Positions 7,002 to 10,545 of a DNA stretch of 10,545 nucleotides are shown here, one piece after another. Below the pieces are notes generated by a model. It had not been told where the DNA came from and did no database searches. It was given only the letters and a program-made list of their open reading frames with translations. The stretch is from Porticoccus sp. Its GTDB lineage: Bacteria > Pseudomonadota > Gammaproteobacteria > Pseudomonadales > Porticoccaceae. The first letter of the stretch is position 1. Every line of letters begins with the position of its first letter. The stretch is taken from positions 18,403-28,947 of the forward strand of contig NYXF01000049.1 in the NCBI GenBank assembly GCA_002685455.1, in the 5' to 3' direction. The position numbers were made by a program, and so were the translations under genes.

Positions 7002-9692
7002 ATGTCAACTTTTCTAAAATTAGAGTCTTTTTCATCAAAATCAAAAATATTCATAGTTACCTTACTTGTATTTGTTTTTTACTTTATGGCTATGAGCTTC
7101 CTGAATTCCTACAGTTTCTATAAATTTTATACAAAAAATTTTAAAAAAATAGAATACGCCAGGTTTGAAAAAATTATTTTTGAGTTGGATTTTACGCAGT
7201 CATTGAAGAAAAGAACTTTCGTAAATGACGGTAATTCAGTTAATTTAAAATTTTCTGCAGAAGACTTACTTGCTTTCAGACAAACATACTTTACTTCTTT
7301 TGAAAACAATGATGGACCTATTAGCAATTCGTCTATTATGTATATTTCAGATGATACTAACCGATGGAGAAAAGCAAAAGTAGTATTTGCAGACACCGAG
7401 CAAAAAGTAAAAGTAAAACTACATGGAACATCAAATGGCCCAATAAGAAAATCTTTTAAAAATTTAGACCATATTAGGGAAAAACTTCATAAGTTTGTAG
7501 ATATTGAGTATATAGATCCCTCAACAGGTGGTTATGCTTTCAAGATAAAAATACCTTCAAAAGAGAGCTTTCATTCTGGTATGAGGAGGATAAATTTTTT
7601 ATCACCATACGATGATTGGGGCATAACACAAAATGCGCTTAACAGGCTTATTTCAGAGAATAATGTAATCACTGCTTATGGAACATTACGTAAGCTGTAC
7701 ATAAATGGTTTATTTATAGGCCCCTATCTGATGCAGGAACAAATCAATAAAGAACTTCTTGAAAGGAATTTTCAAATAACAAATTACGCTGCATTAAAAT
7801 CAAATGATGACTGGAATAAATCACTTAATACTGCGCATGCGGGCACTACTGATTATACTGCTTTCGATAAAGAGCAAGATGGAGAACCAGAAACCGTTCG
7901 AGTTGCTACAACCCTGTTAGAGAAACTATTTGACGCTATTAAGAGAAAAAATATCAAAGATATATACTCGTTGGTAGATATTAATAATCTAGCTAAAGTT
8001 GCAGCGTTCATAAAGTTGACAGGATCGGTAGGGCCTCTATATGGGGACAACACAAGATATATTTTTAATGCAGCAACCGGTAAATTTCAGTTTACATTTA
8101 GACTTGAATCTGGGCCATCAAAGATTGAGGCAACAGCACCTGCAAATTTTGATTTAGATAAGTATAACGATGTTCATTATCACAAAATTTTTGACTTGCT
8201 TATTCAAGACAAAGAATTTGTTAATTTAAGGAATATCTTTCTATCCAAAATTATAGCTAGCGAGGATAATCTTCTTGCTATGATTCAATACGAGCATGAC
8301 AAAAGTTCAGAATTTTTTTCTAGCATAAATTTCCCAACTAATTATATTAAATATAGGTATCAAGGTAACTTAGACATAATCAAGCATAATATTAAACATA
8401 TAAAAAAATACTTAGAGTACTCAAAAGTTTATGTAACTGTACATGAACGAGAAACTGGGGATCATGAGTTAAAAATTTTGTTGGACTCATACACATCATC
8501 GAGTATCAAAAAATTTATATCATGTGATGGTAAAGTTTATACTCCTAAAACACCTATTAGGTTAAATACACCAACATATTCAAGAATTGACGGATATATT
8601 ATCTTTAACAATATCAATAAGTTTATATCGCCTTTTGGATGTATAAAAGATATAAAAATACAAAGAGATTGGTCGATATCAAATATTAACCCATCAAATA
8701 TATATATAAATTACTCTAAGGAAGTTCTATATCATGATCGTCATGGGTTAGAATTTTTTGGAAAAAAATTGCTAAAAGTTGATTTGAACACAAAAAAGAG
8801 GGCCATAAAAAAATATAGGATATCCAGAGGTAATTACTATATCAATAAAGATATTGTTTTTCCTGAAAACTCCTTTGTTAGTATCGACCCCGGAACTTCA
8901 ATATATTTAGAAAACAATGTCTCATTTTTTGTTAAAGGAACATTAGTTGCCGAGGGTACTAAAGAATTACCAATAATAGTTACTGGAGCAAAAGGTAAGC
9001 CATTCGGCACTTTTGCTGTCATGGGCTCAGAGAGATTTGATGACTATGTATCTTTGAGATTTTTTCATATAAGAGGTGGAAATGAAAAAATTATAAATGG
9101 TATTTATTTCACCGGGCAGGCTTCGTTTCATCGCGTTGATGTTGAGATCAAAAACTCTGTATTTGAGGATAGTGAGTCTGATGATGGCTTAAACATAAAA
9201 TATGGAAATATAAAAATTAAGGATAGTATATTTAGGAATAATATAGGCGATCAGGTCGATCTGGACTTTACTAAAGGTGATGTCTCTAATAATTTATTTT
9301 TTATTAATAATGCTTATAAAAATTTTATTTCTAGCGATGGATTAGATATCAGCGGATCTAATGTCAAAATCACTAACAACCGTTTTGAAAATATGACGGA
9401 TAAAGGTATAAGCATTGGAGAACAATCAGTCGCATTGGTTTCTAAAAATGAAATTAAGGGTAATAATATTGGTATAGCTACAAAAGATTCATCAGATGTA
9501 TGCCTAGAAAATAATAATCTGAGAAATAATATTATTGATATAGCTGGATATATTAAGAAAAAAATGTATGGATTACCTTCTATCGGTATAAGAAATCAAG
9601 CATTTAAGAATATTTACATACTAGACATAAATAATAAATTACAAGATAAATTCAACTTTCAGCTATGCGATAACTCCTCAGAAGTAATATAG
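7002..9692 (+). CDS. membrane-anchored CotH-kinase-like protein with C-terminal beta-helix
   Basis: This 896-residue protein has a short basic N-terminus and one membrane segment (about 15-34), so the rest should lie outside the inner membrane. Residues about 130-420 look like a CotH protein-kinase domain: KVKLHGTS (137-144), YAFKIKI (178-184), RRINFLSPYDDWGITQNAL (195-213), LYINGLFIGPYLMQEQIN (232-249) and GDNTRYIFNAATGKFQF (348-364). CotH of Bacillus is a Fam20C-like kinase that phosphorylates coat proteins. Two oddities: the usual RG.S reads HGTS, and the usual late acidic D.D metal site reads FRLESG (366-371), so activity may be altered. A linker (about 430-610) leads to a right-handed parallel beta-helix (about 615-850) with many short N-rich turns, for example NIKIKDSIFRNN and VKITNNRFENM, as in NosD-type proteins. 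It sits between the DUF4956 gene and the VTC gene (2-base gap). The kinase label is family inference. Confidence 0.8.
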   Translation: MSTFLKLESFSSKSKIFIVTLLVFVFYFMAMSFLNSYSFYKFYTKNFKKIEYARFEKIIFELDFTQSLKKRTFVNDGNSVNLKFSAEDLLAFRQTYFTSFENNDGPISNSSIMYISDDTNRWRKAKVVFADTEQKVKVKLHGTSNGPIRKSFKNLDHIREKLHKFVDIEYIDPSTGGYAFKIKIPSKESFHSGMRRINFLSPYDDWGITQNALNRLISENNVITAYGTLRKLYINGLFIGPYLMQEQINKELLERNFQITNYAALKSNDDWNKSLNTAHAGTTDYTAFDKEQDGEPETVRVATTLLEKLFDAIKRKNIKDIYSLVDINNLAKVAAFIKLTGSVGPLYGDNTRYIFNAATGKFQFTFRLESGPSKIEATAPANFDLDKYNDVHYHKIFDLLIQDKEFVNLRNIFLSKIIASEDNLLAMIQYEHDKSSEFFSSINFPTNYIKYRYQGNLDIIKHNIKHIKKYLEYSKVYVTVHERETGDHELKILLDSYTSSSIKKFISCDGKVYTPKTPIRLNTPTYSRIDGYIIFNNINKFISPFGCIKDIKIQRDWSISNINPSNIYINYSKEVLYHDRHGLEFFGKKLLKVDLNTKKRAIKKYRISRGNYYINKDIVFPENSFVSIDPGTSIYLENNVSFFVKGTLVAEGTKELPIIVTGAKGKPFGTFAVMGSERFDDYVSLRFFHIRGGNEKIINGIYFTGQASFHRVDVEIKNSVFEDSESDDGLNIKYGNIKIKDSIFRNNIGDQVDLDFTKGDVSNNLFFINNAYKNFISSDGLDISGSNVKITNNRFENMTDKGISIGEQSVALVSKNEIKGNNIGIATKDSSDVCLENNNLRNNIIDIAGYIKKKMYGLPSIGIRNQAFKNIYILDINNKLQDKFNFQLCDNSSEVI

Positions 9693-9694
9693 AT

Positions 9695-10414
9695 ATGCTT
9701 AATGTTAAGAGACAAGAGCTAAAATTCTGGTTCCCCTCCAGCAAAAAAGATTTTATCAAACAGCTTCTCGGTAGCTTAATGCTGATTGATACCAATAATG
9801 TTAGTCAAGATGGCTATGAAATATCAAGTCTCTACTTTGATAGTTTGGAAGACAAAGATCTCAATCAAAAGTTAGATGGCATTCTTTACAGGGAAAAATA
9901 TAGATTAAGGATATATAATCGAGATATATCTTCTGGAAAATTTGAAATAAAAAGAAAACTCAATAGTGTAATAGAAAAATTATCTATTACTGTTACAAAT
10001 ACCCAAATTCAAGATATCTTAAAGGGAGACTACTCATCAATTGAAAAAAATAATTCATTAGCGTATGCGGCAAAACTAATGAATATTTTTCATTATTCAC
10101 CAAAAACGATAGTTACTTATCAGAGATATGCTTTTTATCTCCCATTTAACAGGATTAGAATTACGATTGACTCTAATCTGAGTAGCCACGGTTTCAATAC
10201 AGATCTTTTAAACATCGAAAAAATAGAAAAGAATAATTTAACAAAAGATAATCATTCTATACTAGAGGTTAAATTTGAAGATGAGCTTCCTGATTATATA
10301 ATGAAGGTACTTTATGATATGCCCTTCACTAGGAGTGCTATCAGCAAATATTCTCTAAGTAGAATAGACAATAATACAGAATTGAAATCTGATGAACCTT
10401 ATATTCCTTTTTAG
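9695..10414 (+). CDS. VTC-domain polyphosphate polymerase (triphosphate tunnel fold)
   Basis: This 239-residue protein matches the catalytic tunnel domain of yeast Vtc4, which polymerises ATP gamma-phosphate into polyphosphate with Mn2+. It lacks SPX and membrane domains. The charged strands that line the tunnel are all present: RQELKF (6-11), REKYRLRIYNR (66-76), KFEIKRK (82-88), VTYQRYAFY (140-148), RIRITID (153-159), ILEVKFE (189-195) and the closing SAISKYS (214-220). K86, R70, R72, R144, R155, E191, K193 and K218 are plausible substrate or metal contacts. Its ATG lies two bases after the CotH-like stop, implying translational coupling. The lack of a membrane domain suggests it works with the DUF4956 protein. 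Ten of 11 Arg codons are AGA or AGG and the gene is extremely AT-rich. The fold assignment is firm; polyphosphate as product is inferred. Confidence 0.9.
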   Translation: MLNVKRQELKFWFPSSKKDFIKQLLGSLMLIDTNNVSQDGYEISSLYFDSLEDKDLNQKLDGILYREKYRLRIYNRDISSGKFEIKRKLNSVIEKLSITVTNTQIQDILKGDYSSIEKNNSLAYAAKLMNIFHYSPKTIVTYQRYAFYLPFNRIRITIDSNLSSHGFNTDLLNIEKIEKNNLTKDNHSILEVKFEDELPDYIMKVLYDMPFTRSAISKYSLSRIDNNTELKSDEPYIPF

Positions 10415-10467
10415 TCAGACGACTGTAATAGTTTTTTATACAGAAGTTTAAAGAGAATTAACTTAAA

Positions 10468-10544
10468 GTCCTGGTAGCTCAGCTGGATAGAGCAGCCCCC
10501 TCCTAAGGGGCAGGTCCGGGGTTCGACTCCCTGCCAGGACGCCA
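10468..10544 (+). tRNA. tRNA-Arg, anticodon CCT (reads AGG)
   Basis: All arms fold. The acceptor GTCCTGG pairs with CCAGGAC. The D stem is GCTC/GAGC around AGCTGGATA. The anticodon stem GCCCC/GGGGC holds the loop CTCCTAA, giving anticodon CCT. The T stem CGGGG/CCCTG contains one G-T pair and the loop TTCGACT. The discriminator is G and the CCA end is encoded. Length is 77 bases with CCA, usual for tRNA-Arg. It begins 53 bases after the VTC gene; that gap has a T6 run (10432-10437) but no strong terminator or clear promoter. Confidence 0.97.
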
Positions 10545-10545
10545 T

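Noticed and set aside
10413..10443. Possible terminator after the VTC gene
   Set aside because: Only a 4-bp stem (AGTC/GACT) or a 5-bp stem (CTGTA/TACAG) can form, and the T6 run is not directly behind a stable hairpin.

Overview
The window is AT-rich bacterial DNA. Its gene content points to a gammaproteobacterium, probably an aquatic or marine one: a short-form MiaE, a TrhO of E. coli-like length, a tRNA-Arg with an encoded CCA end, and tightly packed genes with poor Shine-Dalgarno sequences. The species cannot be named from this sequence alone.

Left part (1-4705), metabolism and tRNA modification. A miaE gene, cut by the window edge, reads leftward. A 334-base noncoding gap follows, then acnB (aconitase B) reading rightward. 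acnB faces trhO (tRNA U34 hydroxylase) tail to tail. The two flanking genes both encode enzymes that put oxygen on anticodon-loop nucleosides, at A37 (MiaE) and U34 (TrhO). acnB has clearly higher GC and different arginine codons from its surroundings. It is also about 70 residues longer than E. coli AcnB and reads like the long form I associate with Bacteroidota.

Middle part (4706-6256), small proteins. Here lie a membrane-anchored J-domain protein resembling mitochondrial Pam18/Tim14, a 56-residue charged helical protein of unknown function on the opposite strand, and a small secreted histidine-rich protein that probably binds metal. The gaps are very AT-rich and contain inverted repeats and a 10-bp tandem repeat upstream of the next operon.

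Right part (6257-10414), the most interesting region. Three closely spaced same-strand genes form an operon: a DUF4956 multi-pass membrane protein, an 896-residue membrane-anchored CotH-kinase-like protein with a C-terminal right-handed beta-helix, and a VTC-type triphosphate-tunnel polyphosphate polymerase. A plausible reading is that the VTC protein makes polyphosphate from ATP in the cytoplasm, DUF4956 provides a membrane partner or conduit, and the CotH/beta-helix protein acts outside the inner membrane as a kinase or modifier. The genes are known to co-occur, but to my knowledge their joint function is unproven. The window ends with a tRNA-Arg (anticodon CCT), which reads AGG codons. AGG and AGA are the preferred arginine codons in the VTC gene next to it.
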